64,000 nt of DNA, taken from NCBI GenBank assembly GCA_003222245.1, contig QHVH01000006.1:62001-126000 (forward strand). Reading direction: 5' to 3'. Position 1 is the stretch's first letter. The number at the start of each line of letters is the position of its first letter. The notes below the pieces were generated by a model. It was given only the letters and a program-made list of their open reading frames with translations, was not told where the DNA came from and did no database searches. Source of the DNA: Blastocatellia bacterium AA13 (lineage in GTDB: Bacteria; Acidobacteriota; Blastocatellia; UBA7656). Both the position numbers and the translations under genes were made by a program. Positions 31,972 through 41,140 of the stretch are shown here, one piece after another.

Positions 31972-34164
31972 ATGCGAGGCGTTATAAGAAGTAGGTTCTA
32001 TCTGTTCTTCCTCCTGCTCTCAGTTGTATTGAAGGCGACTCTGGCAACGGCGCCGGCAAAGCCGGTCGACCGCGAGCTCAAAATCAATTTCGTAGCTCCC
32101 ATCGAGTCGGGGCTCAGAAAGCTCACTATCGAAGAGCGAGTGACGCGGCAGCGAGCGATCGAAGCGGTCTACTGGCGGCATCGCATCCGGCCTGATTCCA
32201 ACGAGCGGGCAAGGATCGACTTCGAACAAGTCGTCTCAAGCGGCTTGCTCACAGCCAAGGTAGAAAAGTACCTGCATCAGTCGGAGGCCCTGACGGCTGG
32301 AATGTCGCTGGACGCGAGCGCCGAACGGGAGTTGTTGCAGGCGGAGATGGATCGAATGGCCGCTCAGACAAGGCGGCCCGATGTACTCAGGGAGTTGTAT
32401 CGGGCTCTCGATGACGACCCGCTGCTCATAGCCGAGTGCCTGGCGCGACCGATCCTGATCGATAGATTGAGCCGAACAGATGCGCGAGAATTTCCATCCG
32501 GTCTCCCTGCTTCTTTTGGCCCGGGTTCTTCATTCACTCCGAGTCGTGCGTCATTCGAATATAGAAAGCCGCTGCAACTCACGACCGCCGCGGCCTGTCA
32601 GAGTCAAACCTGGACGAACACGAGCACGGTTTCGGCTCCCCCGGCCAATTACGGGCATTCGGGTGTATGGACCGGCTCCGAGTTGATCGTATGGGGCGGC
32701 TATGACGGCAAGACGTTTCTCAATGCCGGCGGCGTGTACGATCCGGCGACCGATAGCTGGCATCCGACTTCTTTGAACGGCGCGCCGGCCGGCCGGCGCT
32801 ATCACACCGGCGTCTGGACGGGAACGGAAATGATCATCTGGGGAGGCTCCGGATCTTCGACGCCGTTTCTGTCAAGCGGAGCAAGGTACGATCCGGTAAG
32901 CGATACCTGGACGGCGATCTCGCAGACGAATGCTCCGGCCGCGCGATATGCTCACACAGCCGTATGGACGGGAAGTGAAATGATTGTGTGGGGCGGCAAC
33001 GCAGGCTTCCAGCTCACGAACACCGGAGGCCGATATGATCCGGCATCGAACACGTGGAGCGCGATCAGCCCGGCTACGATTCTTGAAGGACGGCGCTACC
33101 ACAGCGCGGTCTGGAACGGCTCGGAGATGATCGTCTGGGGAGGGCAGGGAAGTACTAACGGTGAGTTGAACACGGGCGCGCGTTACCACAGGTCTACGGA
33201 TTCGTGGACACCGCTCACCACGATAGGAGCGCCGAGCGCGCGCGATTCTCATACCGCGATCTGGACCGGGTCTCAAATGCTGATCTGGGGCGGCTCGAAT
33301 GCTACATATCCGTATTATCTCGGCGATGGAGCGAGCTACGATCCGGCTCAGGACAATTGGCATCCATTGAGCAGCGTTAATGCGCCTTCATCCAGGTCTC
33401 ACCACACGGCGATATGGACAGGAGGCCAGATGCTCGTGTGGGGCGGAGGAGCGATCAGCGGAGTTCTCAGTACTGGAGGCAGCTACGATCCGGCTACGGG
33501 AAGTTGGAGCGCGACTCCGACTACGGGCGCGCCGAGCGGACGTGCATTTCATAACGCGGTCTGGACGGGCGCCGAGATGATCGTTTGGGGCGGCGATGCC
33601 TCGACCGGCGGCCGCTATTGCGCAGGTTCGGTCTCTCAATGCGTTTCGTCGCTTTCACCGGCAAGCGCGGCTGCCGGCGCGAGCGGTGAGAACGGAATCG
33701 TCTCGGTCAACGCGCCCTCCGGGTGTCACTGGACCGCGATCAGCAATGCCGCGTGGTTGATCATTTCTTCGGGGAGCGAAGGGACGGGCAGCGGCGCGGT
33801 AGGTTACTCGGTCGCCGCAAACACCGACCCGAATTCCCGAACGGGGACACTCACGATAGGAAATCAGGCGTTCGTGATCACACAAGCAGCAGGCGCGGGA
33901 GGCTCTTGCACTTTTTCGATTTCGCCTTCGACGCAGACCGTAAGCGGGAGCGGCGGCTCGTTTACGGCCAACGTTAGCGCAACGGGCAGCGGCTGTACCT
34001 GGAGCGCGGTCGCGAACGTGAGTTGGATTGGAGTCGACTTCGGATCAGGCTCCGGCAACGGCCAGGTGAGATACACGGTCTCATCCAATCGGACCGGGGT
34101 TTCGCGCAAAGGCAAGATCACCGTAGGCGGAGAGATCCTGACAATCAAGCAGCGCGCGTTTTGA
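31972..34164 (+). CDS. Secreted kelch-repeat protein with two C-terminal BACON-like domains
   Basis: 730 residues. N-terminal signal peptide with a hydrophobic FYLFFLLLSVVL core. A helical stretch (about 35-190) precedes seven kelch-type blades at about 210-545, each with the consensus R-x-H-x-x-V/I-W-x-G-x-x-M-I/L-x-W-G-G followed by Y-D-P-A-x-x-x-W. They should form a beta-propeller. Two BACON-like modules follow from about residues 555 and 645 (SLSPASAAAG..., SISPSTQTVSG...), each with C-x-W-x-A-x-x-x-x-x-W-I and ending in TGTLTIGNQ or KGKITVGGE. BACON domains are associated with carbohydrate or mucin binding. Probably a cell-surface or secreted binding protein; no catalytic site seen. Ribosome site AGGAG near 31961. 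Confidence 0.85.
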   Translation: MRGVIRSRFYLFFLLLSVVLKATLATAPAKPVDRELKINFVAPIESGLRKLTIEERVTRQRAIEAVYWRHRIRPDSNERARIDFEQVVSSGLLTAKVEKYLHQSEALTAGMSLDASAERELLQAEMDRMAAQTRRPDVLRELYRALDDDPLLIAECLARPILIDRLSRTDAREFPSGLPASFGPGSSFTPSRASFEYRKPLQLTTAAACQSQTWTNTSTVSAPPANYGHSGVWTGSELIVWGGYDGKTFLNAGGVYDPATDSWHPTSLNGAPAGRRYHTGVWTGTEMIIWGGSGSSTPFLSSGARYDPVSDTWTAISQTNAPAARYAHTAVWTGSEMIVWGGNAGFQLTNTGGRYDPASNTWSAISPATILEGRRYHSAVWNGSEMIVWGGQGSTNGELNTGARYHRSTDSWTPLTTIGAPSARDSHTAIWTGSQMLIWGGSNATYPYYLGDGASYDPAQDNWHPLSSVNAPSSRSHHTAIWTGGQMLVWGGGAISGVLSTGGSYDPATGSWSATPTTGAPSGRAFHNAVWTGAEMIVWGGDASTGGRYCAGSVSQCVSSLSPASAAAGASGENGIVSVNAPSGCHWTAISNAAWLIISSGSEGTGSGAVGYSVAANTDPNSRTGTLTIGNQAFVITQAAGAGGSCTFSISPSTQTVSGSGGSFTANVSATGSGCTWSAVANVSWIGVDFGSGSGNGQVRYTVSSNRTGVSRKGKITVGGEILTIKQRAF

Positions 34165-34209
34165 TTATGAGGGAATCTCTTTGCTCAGAGAATTGAGCAT
34201 TTCTCGAAG

Positions 34210-34237
34210 TAGGGGCGGCCAGAGACGGCCGCCCCTA
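34210..34237. terminator. GC-rich perfect hairpin after the kelch gene
   Basis: Arms of 11 bp, TAGGGGCGGCC (34210-34220) and GGCCGCCCCTA (34227-34237), with a six-base loop AGAGAC and a following T-rich stretch (CATTTTTAT). It begins 46 nt after the kelch stop codon. A terminator function is likely, but the same palindrome family is dispersed in the window, so it may be a mobile repeat. Confidence 0.6.
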
Positions 34238-34336
34238 TCATTTTTATAAGGCGCTCGTCTTAGGAGAAGCTCGTCTGATGAGGCGCCGACCACGTCAAAT
34301 AGTATGACGCTCTTCTCACCGACGATGAAATAGTTC

Positions 34337-34365
34337 TTGACAAATTTTCTTGTCGGTAATATAAC
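34337..34365 (+). promoter_or_regulatory. Consensus sigma70 promoter of the ArsR-SRPBCC operon
   Basis: TTGACA (34337-34342), a 17-nt spacer and TATAAC (34360-34365). Within the -35/spacer, GACAA and TTGTC form an inverted repeat (34339-34355), a possible operator for the ArsR-type protein encoded downstream (autoregulation). The start point would be near 34372, two bases before the GTG at 34374. Confidence 0.65.
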
Positions 34366-34373
34366 AACGGCCC

Positions 34374-34997
34374 GTGAGATCGCATGCGCGTCACGTAGAC
34401 ATGATCGACGACAGCCACGGCGCCGCCGCGATGCTCGATCCGACCCGCAAGAAAATTCTTGAAGAGCTGCGCACTCCCGATTCCGCTTCAGGAGTCGCGC
34501 GCAAGCTCGGTCTCGCCAGACAGAAGGTCAATTACCACCTGCGCCAGCTTGAGAAGCGAGGCCTGGTCGAAGCCGTCGAAGAACGGCGCAAGGGTAATTG
34601 CACCGAGCGAATCGTTCGAGCAACCGCGCGCTACTATCTGATTTTGCCCCAGACGCTGGGCCAATTGGCGCTCGATCCATCGTCCATACAGGACCTATTT
34701 TCATCGACGTATCTCGTGGCGGTTGCTTCGCAAGCGATTCAGGACCTCGCGCACCTCCGCCAAAAGGCGAAAGACGCCGAGAAGAAACTGGCTACTCTGA
34801 CTCTGCGGAGCGAGATTCACTTTGCCTCGGCGGCAGCCCGCAATGCCTTTGCAGAAGAGCTTGCAAATGACATCGCCAGGCTCATCAAAAAGCACGATCG
34901 CCAGGACAAAGGCTCGAGGCGGTTCAAGTTGTTTCTGGGAATGTATCCGGCCATTGCAAAAAAGAGGAATAATCATGAGCAAACCAAGAGATGTTAA
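34374..34997 (+). CDS. ArsR-like winged-helix transcriptional regulator
   Basis: 207 residues from GTG at 34374 (an ATG at 34401 is the alternative). The DNA-binding part, AAMLDPTRKKILEELRTPDSASGVARKLGLARQKVNYHLRQLEKRGLVEAVEER, is a winged helix-turn-helix with the recognition helix at about residues 48-62. The C-terminal half is helical with a coiled-coil segment (AHLRQKAKDAEKKLATLTL). ArsR-like regulators coupled to SRPBCC proteins are a common pair; the next gene is such a protein, and the two overlap by 23 nt. Confidence 0.85.
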   Translation: MRSHARHVDMIDDSHGAAAMLDPTRKKILEELRTPDSASGVARKLGLARQKVNYHLRQLEKRGLVEAVEERRKGNCTERIVRATARYYLILPQTLGQLALDPSSIQDLFSSTYLVAVASQAIQDLAHLRQKAKDAEKKLATLTLRSEIHFASAAARNAFAEELANDIARLIKKHDRQDKGSRRFKLFLGMYPAIAKKRNNHEQTKRC

Positions 34998-35805
34998 ATC
35001 GAAGATAGAAATCGACGCCCCGGCTGAAGACGTGTGGAATGCGATCAGCGAAGCGGAGGGGCTCATGCGATGGTTCTCCCTCGACGCGCGGTCGGAGCCT
35101 GGGCAAGGCGGAAGCATATGGTATTCGTGGGGGCCTCCGTACGAAGGAAAAAGCGAGATCGAGATATGGGACCCGCCCCGGCGGCTGAAGCTCCGCAGTG
35201 ACTGGGGTCACGTTCCGGAGGAACAGCGCAGGGAGATGCAGCCGAACGTGGAGCAGATCGCCATGGACTTCACGCTCGAGAGCGAAGGCGGAACGACCCT
35301 GCTCCGGCTCGTGCATTCCGGATTCAATGCCGACGCCGAATGGGACGACGAGGTCGAATCAACCAGGCGAGGCTGGATTCAGGAACTGCTCGGGCTCAAG
35401 TACTACCTCGAACGCCATCTCGGACAGGATCGCAAGTCGGTTTGGGCTCGCGCTAAGGCTGAGATATCCAGGGAAGAGGCGTGGCGGCGTCTCACCGGCG
35501 CGAGCGGGCTCAACATCGAGGGCTTGAAGGAAAACGAGTCGTTCGATCGAACGACTTCAAACAATGAGCGATTGCAGGGACGTGTATTGTTGATGCAACC
35601 GCCGACCGATTTCTGCGCCGTCATAGAGAACCTTAACGACGCTTACTTCCGCGTGAGCATCGAAAAATCGTCTAAGCCGCGCCCTCATTCCGAAGGGCAT
35701 ATCTGGCTGTCGACGTACGACCTGATGAACGCTCAGGTGATGGCTTTTCAAACAAGCTGGACCAAGCTCTTGTGCAAACTTTTTCCGGAAGAGTTCAAAG
35801 CGTGA
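34975..35805 (+). CDS. SRPBCC / AHSA1-type START-domain protein
   Basis: 276 residues from an ATG preceded by AAGAGGA. The N-terminal domain (about 1-145) begins KIEIDAPAEDVWNAISEAEGLMRWFSLDARSEPGQGG, the classical AHSA1 pattern of a hydrophobic ligand-binding cavity, and includes TLESEGGTTLLRLVHSGF and the closing helix GWIQELLGLKYYLERHL. A second region (about 165-276) looks like a further, weaker SRPBCC-type domain. The overlap with the ArsR gene suggests the regulator and the putative ligand-binder act together. Ligand unknown. Confidence 0.83.
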   Translation: MSKPRDVKSKIEIDAPAEDVWNAISEAEGLMRWFSLDARSEPGQGGSIWYSWGPPYEGKSEIEIWDPPRRLKLRSDWGHVPEEQRREMQPNVEQIAMDFTLESEGGTTLLRLVHSGFNADAEWDDEVESTRRGWIQELLGLKYYLERHLGQDRKSVWARAKAEISREEAWRRLTGASGLNIEGLKENESFDRTTSNNERLQGRVLLMQPPTDFCAVIENLNDAYFRVSIEKSSKPRPHSEGHIWLSTYDLMNAQVMAFQTSWTKLLCKLFPEEFKA

Positions 35806-35949
35806 GCGGTTGAAATTGAATCGGCTAAGATCAAATTGCGATCTCGGATCTCACGTTGAAAATCATGTAGGGTGTTCTGAAACACTTGCCGATGTCTCGC
35901 GAGTTCAGGCAGTCTTTGTGCGAGCTTTTCGAAATGGAGTGTGCGGTTT

Positions 35950-36975
35950 ATGTCGATAGCTCGTTCGAGCCTGTTGATCTCATTCTTAACGGCCGGCCTT
36001 CTTCTAACGCCCGCCGTTTTCTCTCAGCAAAAACAACATTCCGCCAAGGACGACGATGAGCCGGTCAAGCTCAGGACGACTCTCGTGCAGGTTCCGGTAA
36101 TCGTCAGCGAAACGGGCGGGCGCTACATCCCGGATCTTCGCCAGTCCGAGTTTGAGCTGTTCGAAGACACCGCCAGGCAAAGCATCGAGTTCTTCGGTTC
36201 GATCGAGCAGCCATTCAACGTGGCGCTGCTTCTCGACTGCAGCGGCTCGACCGCCGAGCAGTTGGGCGAGATCAAGGCCGCCGCGCTTGCCTTTATCGAC
36301 AACCTTCGTCCACAGGATCGAGTTATGGTGGTCGCCTTCAACGACAGCGTCGAAGTCCTGTGTCCGATGACCGGCGAACGCGAGACGTTGCGGCGGGCCA
36401 TTTCGTCGGTTCGCTCGGGCGAATACACGCAGGTGTACGAAGCCGTGTACACGACCATTTGGGAGAAGTTGAAGAACGTCCGCGGCCGCAAAGCGGTTAT
36501 CGTATTCACGGACGGAGTCGATACGGCCAGCACCGAGATCGACGACGACGATAGTCTCGACGCGGTGGCCGGAAGCCAGGGCGTGATCGTCTATCCCATT
36601 CGATACGGCACGCGGCAGGACGCCGAGCGCAAACTTGAAGCGCGAGTCAGGCATCGCTCCGAAACCAGCCGCCAATCAGAAGCCGGCATTCAAAGATCGA
36701 TTGACGAGGGCCGTCATTCGCTCGATCGCGTTTATCGGCAGGCCGATGAATATCTCCAGGAACTCGCCGATCTTTCCGGAGGCGTCGTAGAGCGAGCCGA
36801 TAAGTTGAAGGATCTAAAAGCCGCGTTCGGGAGAATCGCGGACGAACTAAGGCATCAATATCTTCTGGGCTACTATCCGCCCGATGAATCCACAAAGGAC
36901 CGCAAAATCACTATTCACGTGACGCGGCCGGGCGCAGTCGTAAGAGCGCGGCCTGGTTACACCAGCGCGAAGTGA
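35950..36975 (+). CDS. Secreted VWFA-domain protein, acidobacterial TIGR03436 type
   Basis: 341 residues. Signal peptide SSLLISFLTAGLLLTPAVFSQQ. The sequence KLRTTLVQVPVIVSETGGRYIPDLRQSEFELFEDTARQSIEFF is the N-terminal hallmark of TIGR03436 VWFA-related proteins, followed by the MIDAS motif VALLLDCSGST (D-x-S-x-S) and later VIVFTDGVDTAS. It ends with HQYLLGYYPPD and RPGYTSAK, the common C-terminus. VWA domains bind metal-dependent protein partners; members are exported and abundant in Acidobacteriota. ATG at 35950 is chosen over GTG at 35941 since GGAG lies 10 nt before it. Confidence 0.87.
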   Translation: MSIARSSLLISFLTAGLLLTPAVFSQQKQHSAKDDDEPVKLRTTLVQVPVIVSETGGRYIPDLRQSEFELFEDTARQSIEFFGSIEQPFNVALLLDCSGSTAEQLGEIKAAALAFIDNLRPQDRVMVVAFNDSVEVLCPMTGERETLRRAISSVRSGEYTQVYEAVYTTIWEKLKNVRGRKAVIVFTDGVDTASTEIDDDDSLDAVAGSQGVIVYPIRYGTRQDAERKLEARVRHRSETSRQSEAGIQRSIDEGRHSLDRVYRQADEYLQELADLSGGVVERADKLKDLKAAFGRIADELRHQYLLGYYPPDESTKDRKITIHVTRPGAVVRARPGYTSAK

Positions 36976-37010
36976 TGGTTGAAAGCCTCAGTGTTCCGCG
37001 GCAAAGAATC

Positions 37011-40000
37011 TCACTCCAGCGGCAGCGCAAGCTTGTAAAGGCGCGTCTGGAACTCGCCGGCGCTCTTTCCGTCGCCTTTGTATGCCGCTCCCACTGCATA
37101 TAACAACCAGCCTGAATAATCCGAGCCTCTTGTCGCGAGAACGACCTGACAGGGCAGATCGACGGCCAATGTCCGGCGCACGGCCAACGACTCCGGGTCT
37201 ACTCGCATAATCGTTCGGCCCTGCGATACGAACAACGAGTCGGGCGACTGACTAAACAAAAGCGAGGCCGCGCGAATCTGCCGGGGCGGCACTCCCGTGT
37301 TTCCTCCGCTCGGAGTTTCAGACAGTAGAGCGCCGAGCGGCTCATTGCTCGGGAGCAGAACCGTTTGCTTCTCCTTCAGCGAGCTGAGCCGGACGCGCGA
37401 CAACGCCAGTCCCTGATTGTTCGACTGCGAGTGCAGGCAATAGAGCCATTCACCGCGATCGTCAAAAACGACGTCTTCTTCTCTGCCGGCGGACTCGAAG
37501 CTGACTACTTCGATCTTTTCGCTCCTCGTCGCAATCAGCATCATTCCGCCTTCAATGCAGACGGCGACCCTTCGGCCTGACGCTTCATTCAGGGGCGAGA
37601 CGGCAATCGGAGAAATGGTTGACGGTGAGACCCAGGTCGGAGCGCCCGGAATACGATTCTGATCTCTAAGACCGCGCACGGCATCCAGCGATATTTCCCA
37701 CGGCGGTTGTCCCGCCTCGGCATGGCCCACCGCCAGCACGTAATGATATTTGACGGGGTTTGACTGCTCCTTCTTCATAGCCAGCAGATAAATGTCATCC
37801 TGAGAAGAAGTCGCCATGTCCAGGACCGCGGTGTAATCGCCGAGGTTCTTACGGCTCTTGCTCTTGAGCGATTCACCCATTATTTGGAGATTGGCTCCGG
37901 CAAACATAGCAAACATATTCTGGTTGGACCGGCTTATTTTATTCGGCAGCGCGAACACGCCGCCGCCCGGGAACGGCTCGCTGCGAGTAATGGCGAGTGT
38001 GTCCGGATTGACTTTCAAGACCTGCGCTTGCGAGACATTTTCAGGCCGCGCTACCGGCAGATAGACGGAATAACTACGTTCTCCGCCGAGGAAGGCCCCG
38101 TGGCCTTTGCCGATATAAATTCCATCAATATCCGCGTGCTCACGGTAGATAATGCGGCATATGTAGATTGGAACATTTACCGCTGTAAATGTCTTCTCTC
38201 CCTCTTGATACTGAACCGTCAGGGGCGGATCGCCGGGTTTCAGGATCGTTGCGCTCTCGATCGCCAATCCCCTCGCGTTGTCGGAATCGATGCGGAGCAG
38301 GTGTTGCTGAGTCAGGTTTCTTGAACAAACTTCGACGCCATGAGGCAGAGCGAAATTGATGTCGAATCGGAATTCACCGAACTTGTGATAGTTCGGACCC
38401 GGATAAGCGTTGATCGAAAACGAAGGGGTCAGATAATCGATAGTCGTCTCGATGAATCCGTTGAAAGACGAGCGGGAATCGCTCTTCAAGACTTGGTACG
38501 GAGAAGCGTTGCAGATGACCAGTTTCGCTTGTTCGGCCAGCCGTTTTGGAGGCTGTACCACAATTGGACCTTCAGGATCCGGCTTACCGGGATTCTGCCT
38601 GCGCCACTGGCGAAGCGTCCTATCATCAAGCGGGCGATGAAGCGGATATTGAGCGCGGGTGTCGACTACTTCATCGATGGAGACCTTGTTGGCGCCGTCG
38701 ATCATCAGCCGTTTGAATACGGAAGAGATCGATGAGAGGTTGTCTCCCGACAGGGTCACCTCCAGAAAATAGAGAGGGCTTTGCGGTTTATTCGAGCGCT
38801 CAACGAGGAATCGCAGGCTCACCGGAGGCGGGTCGTTCTTGTGATAGTTGATTTCGAATATCTGCGTGTTTCTGAACGGCAGCGTGAACGTATGCGACGG
38901 CGGCTCGACCTCGACCAGGGCCGCCGAGCTTACCGATCCTATGCCGCTGAGCAATTGAACGTCGTCAGCCGATCCCATGTGGAGCTTCGATTCGTTTGTG
39001 ATCCGAAGAGACAACTTCGCATTAAGAATCGGAGGCAGCGATTTGAGCGGAAAATTATCGACGTAATCCGGAGCGAAGAGTTTCCCCGACGCCTCCATCA
39101 AGGTATGCATTTCCCCATCCGGCTGCAGCAGCCACATCCGTTCGGATTCGCCGCCGCGAAACGCCGCGACGCCGCCGGATTTGACCTTTAGCCCGCGTCC
39201 GCAAGCGCTCCAGTAGTCTTTCTGAGGGTTGTAGATGAGATCGGTCGACACCTCTTTTGTCTCCCGTTTCAGGCCTGGATTCTCCAGCGCAAAGGTCGCG
39301 ACGTTTATCATGGAAAAGAGCGGGGCCGATTTAAGCATCCGCTGCTCTTCAGGCGCCATAACAACCAGCACGCCGCCGGTTGAAGCTAGCAGCCCGGTGC
39401 GAACAAGCGATTGATTCCCATTTACCGCGCTCGCCGCCTTGCGGACGTGCTCGGCTTCAATCTCTCCCTCGTCTGGAATATCGAAACGAACCATTTGTCC
39501 GCTTGCGCGATGGAGCGCAAAGAGCGCGCCGCCGAAAGACAGCAATCGATAGTCGTACAAGCGCTCGAGAAGCGATTCGCTTTGAACGTGTTCCCGAGGC
39601 GAGAATCGCACCGAATAAGCGGTGCGAAACGATCCACCGAACATCCGGAGCTCCATCACGACGTAGACGCGCTCGCCGATCGCGGCAAGATCAAAGATTA
39701 CCGAATGAGAGAAGGCGCCGGCCCGGTGGAGCAGACTCAATCGGTCTTCGAGATCAAGCGGCGTTCCGTTGAGCTTGCCGTCGGAGCCGTAGCGCACCAG
39801 TTGAAGACGATCCTTTGTGCGAAGCAAGACCACGAAGCCGGCGTCAAAAGCCGAGATTGCGATCGGCGACTTGGACGCATCAATGGAAGCCTTCTTCTCG
39901 AAATGCGGATCGCTGCTGCCTCTGTCGTTAAGGCCGACTTCGGTCACCCAGATTCCTTCCGCGGTCAACAAAGCCATATGCGGGCCGGCAACCGCCATCC

Positions 40001-41105
40001 CGACCGGCTCGCCTCGATAAATAGGCTTTTCTGTCTTTTGCCATTCCGCGACTTCGATCTTTCCATACTTCGGCTCAAAATCGTCGATGACCAGACTCAC
40101 GCTCTCCTCTGTATTTGCTGCTTTTTCTCTCCAGATGCCGCTTCCCTGATACGTCAGGCTTGCGTCCTGTTCAGTCAAAGTGAGCTTGAACGAGCTGCGT
40201 TTTCCGATTCGCAGAGTCGCCGTTTTGACGCCCCAAACCGCCCAATCAATCTCCACCTGTCCGTTCGGCAGCGTACGGTTCGGCCGCACTCGCAAGCTCG
40301 CATATTTGTCGACCGACTTTGTATCGAGTAGGAGCGTTCTTACGACTTGAACCTTCGGACCCGGCCCGCGGAGTACCTCGGCATCCAGAATGTAGGTGGC
40401 CTGACCAACGGCGTAAATCTCGAGCCAGCCGTTTTCGATCATGTAGGCCGAGCGTTCTTTTTTGAGCGTCAATTCAGAATGGCCGGCCTGCAGAGGTCCG
40501 CGCAGCGTCGCACTGACGCCGTCGGCTATCGACCAGGAGATTCTCACTTTTTCGCCGGGCTCGAGCATCGTTGGGTTCGGCCGGTCCACGGTGAGGCTGA
40601 CCTTTGGCTGCCATTGCTCACGGTCGGCCGGCGTGAACTCGAAGGAATCCGGGATCGGCGGACCATCTTGCCCGAAGTATTTATATATGCATGGAATCGT
40701 GACCCGAGCGCGACTGCCCGACTCGGAGAGAGGGATGCCCAATTTGAACGCCGCGCTCGTATCGATCTTCACCGGCTTATCCAGCTTCTGCCCGTCTGGC
40801 TTTAGGCTATTCACGATGCGAAGCGTGACAACGTCTTCGTTCAAGTCGTTGAACACCCAGACAGACAAGCCGCCTCCGACCGAGACCAGATCGCCTACAT
40901 TTTTCATATTCGGCGGCTGCGAGCCTGGCTTCGCCTGTTTGACCGCATCGCGCAGGCGAGTGTCGACCAGTCCAGTCATGAACTTCATAGTGATCAGCAG
41001 CGATTCGGTGAGAGGGGCGCCGCTCTCGTTTTTCACATCTACTTCCAGGCGCGTGGAGGTGACGGTCGCGGCCGTGAATTTAAGCAGTTTTTTGAATTCT
41101 GGCAT
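37011..41105 (-). CDS. Giant protein with Ig-like and beta-propeller-like segments, unknown function
   Basis: 1364 residues, ribosome site GGAAGGA, no signal peptide. Not recognised as a whole. At about 165-350 two stretches look like tandem Ig-like domains: LTVDRPNPTMLEPGEKVRISWSI... and LRVRPNRTLPNGQVEIDWAVWGVKTATL. At about 355-700 and again about 985-1364 short repeated beta motifs (GMAVAGPHMALLTAEGIWV, ISAFDAGFVVLLRTKDRLQLV; VVFDDRGEWLYCLHSQ, LLFSQSPDSLFVSQGRTIMRVDPESLAVRRTL) suggest two beta-propellers, the second of YVTN type. It starts 35 bp after the 1263-residue gene, so the two form an operon. It may be a recognition or scaffold component. Domain boundaries are by eye. Confidence 0.72.
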   Translation of the reverse strand: MPEFKKLLKFTAATVTSTRLEVDVKNESGAPLTESLLITMKFMTGLVDTRLRDAVKQAKPGSQPPNMKNVGDLVSVGGGLSVWVFNDLNEDVVTLRIVNSLKPDGQKLDKPVKIDTSAAFKLGIPLSESGSRARVTIPCIYKYFGQDGPPIPDSFEFTPADREQWQPKVSLTVDRPNPTMLEPGEKVRISWSIADGVSATLRGPLQAGHSELTLKKERSAYMIENGWLEIYAVGQATYILDAEVLRGPGPKVQVVRTLLLDTKSVDKYASLRVRPNRTLPNGQVEIDWAVWGVKTATLRIGKRSSFKLTLTEQDASLTYQGSGIWREKAANTEESVSLVIDDFEPKYGKIEVAEWQKTEKPIYRGEPVGMAVAGPHMALLTAEGIWVTEVGLNDRGSSDPHFEKKASIDASKSPIAISAFDAGFVVLLRTKDRLQLVRYGSDGKLNGTPLDLEDRLSLLHRAGAFSHSVIFDLAAIGERVYVVMELRMFGGSFRTAYSVRFSPREHVQSESLLERLYDYRLLSFGGALFALHRASGQMVRFDIPDEGEIEAEHVRKAASAVNGNQSLVRTGLLASTGGVLVVMAPEEQRMLKSAPLFSMINVATFALENPGLKRETKEVSTDLIYNPQKDYWSACGRGLKVKSGGVAAFRGGESERMWLLQPDGEMHTLMEASGKLFAPDYVDNFPLKSLPPILNAKLSLRITNESKLHMGSADDVQLLSGIGSVSSAALVEVEPPSHTFTLPFRNTQIFEINYHKNDPPPVSLRFLVERSNKPQSPLYFLEVTLSGDNLSSISSVFKRLMIDGANKVSIDEVVDTRAQYPLHRPLDDRTLRQWRRQNPGKPDPEGPIVVQPPKRLAEQAKLVICNASPYQVLKSDSRSSFNGFIETTIDYLTPSFSINAYPGPNYHKFGEFRFDINFALPHGVEVCSRNLTQQHLLRIDSDNARGLAIESATILKPGDPPLTVQYQEGEKTFTAVNVPIYICRIIYREHADIDGIYIGKGHGAFLGGERSYSVYLPVARPENVSQAQVLKVNPDTLAITRSEPFPGGGVFALPNKISRSNQNMFAMFAGANLQIMGESLKSKSRKNLGDYTAVLDMATSSQDDIYLLAMKKEQSNPVKYHYVLAVGHAEAGQPPWEISLDAVRGLRDQNRIPGAPTWVSPSTISPIAVSPLNEASGRRVAVCIEGGMMLIATRSEKIEVVSFESAGREEDVVFDDRGEWLYCLHSQSNNQGLALSRVRLSSLKEKQTVLLPSNEPLGALLSETPSGGNTGVPPRQIRAASLLFSQSPDSLFVSQGRTIMRVDPESLAVRRTLAVDLPCQVVLATRGSDYSGWLLYAVGAAYKGDGKSAGEFQTRLYKLALPLE

Positions 41106-41140
41106 TCTGTTATTCCTTCCGTAGTATTATTCGAGAGCTA

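Noticed and set aside
39411-40331. Plus-strand 306-codon frame inside the 1364-residue gene
   Set aside because: Composition is Arg/Cys-rich and unlike any domain; the minus-strand frame is far longer and has a ribosome site.
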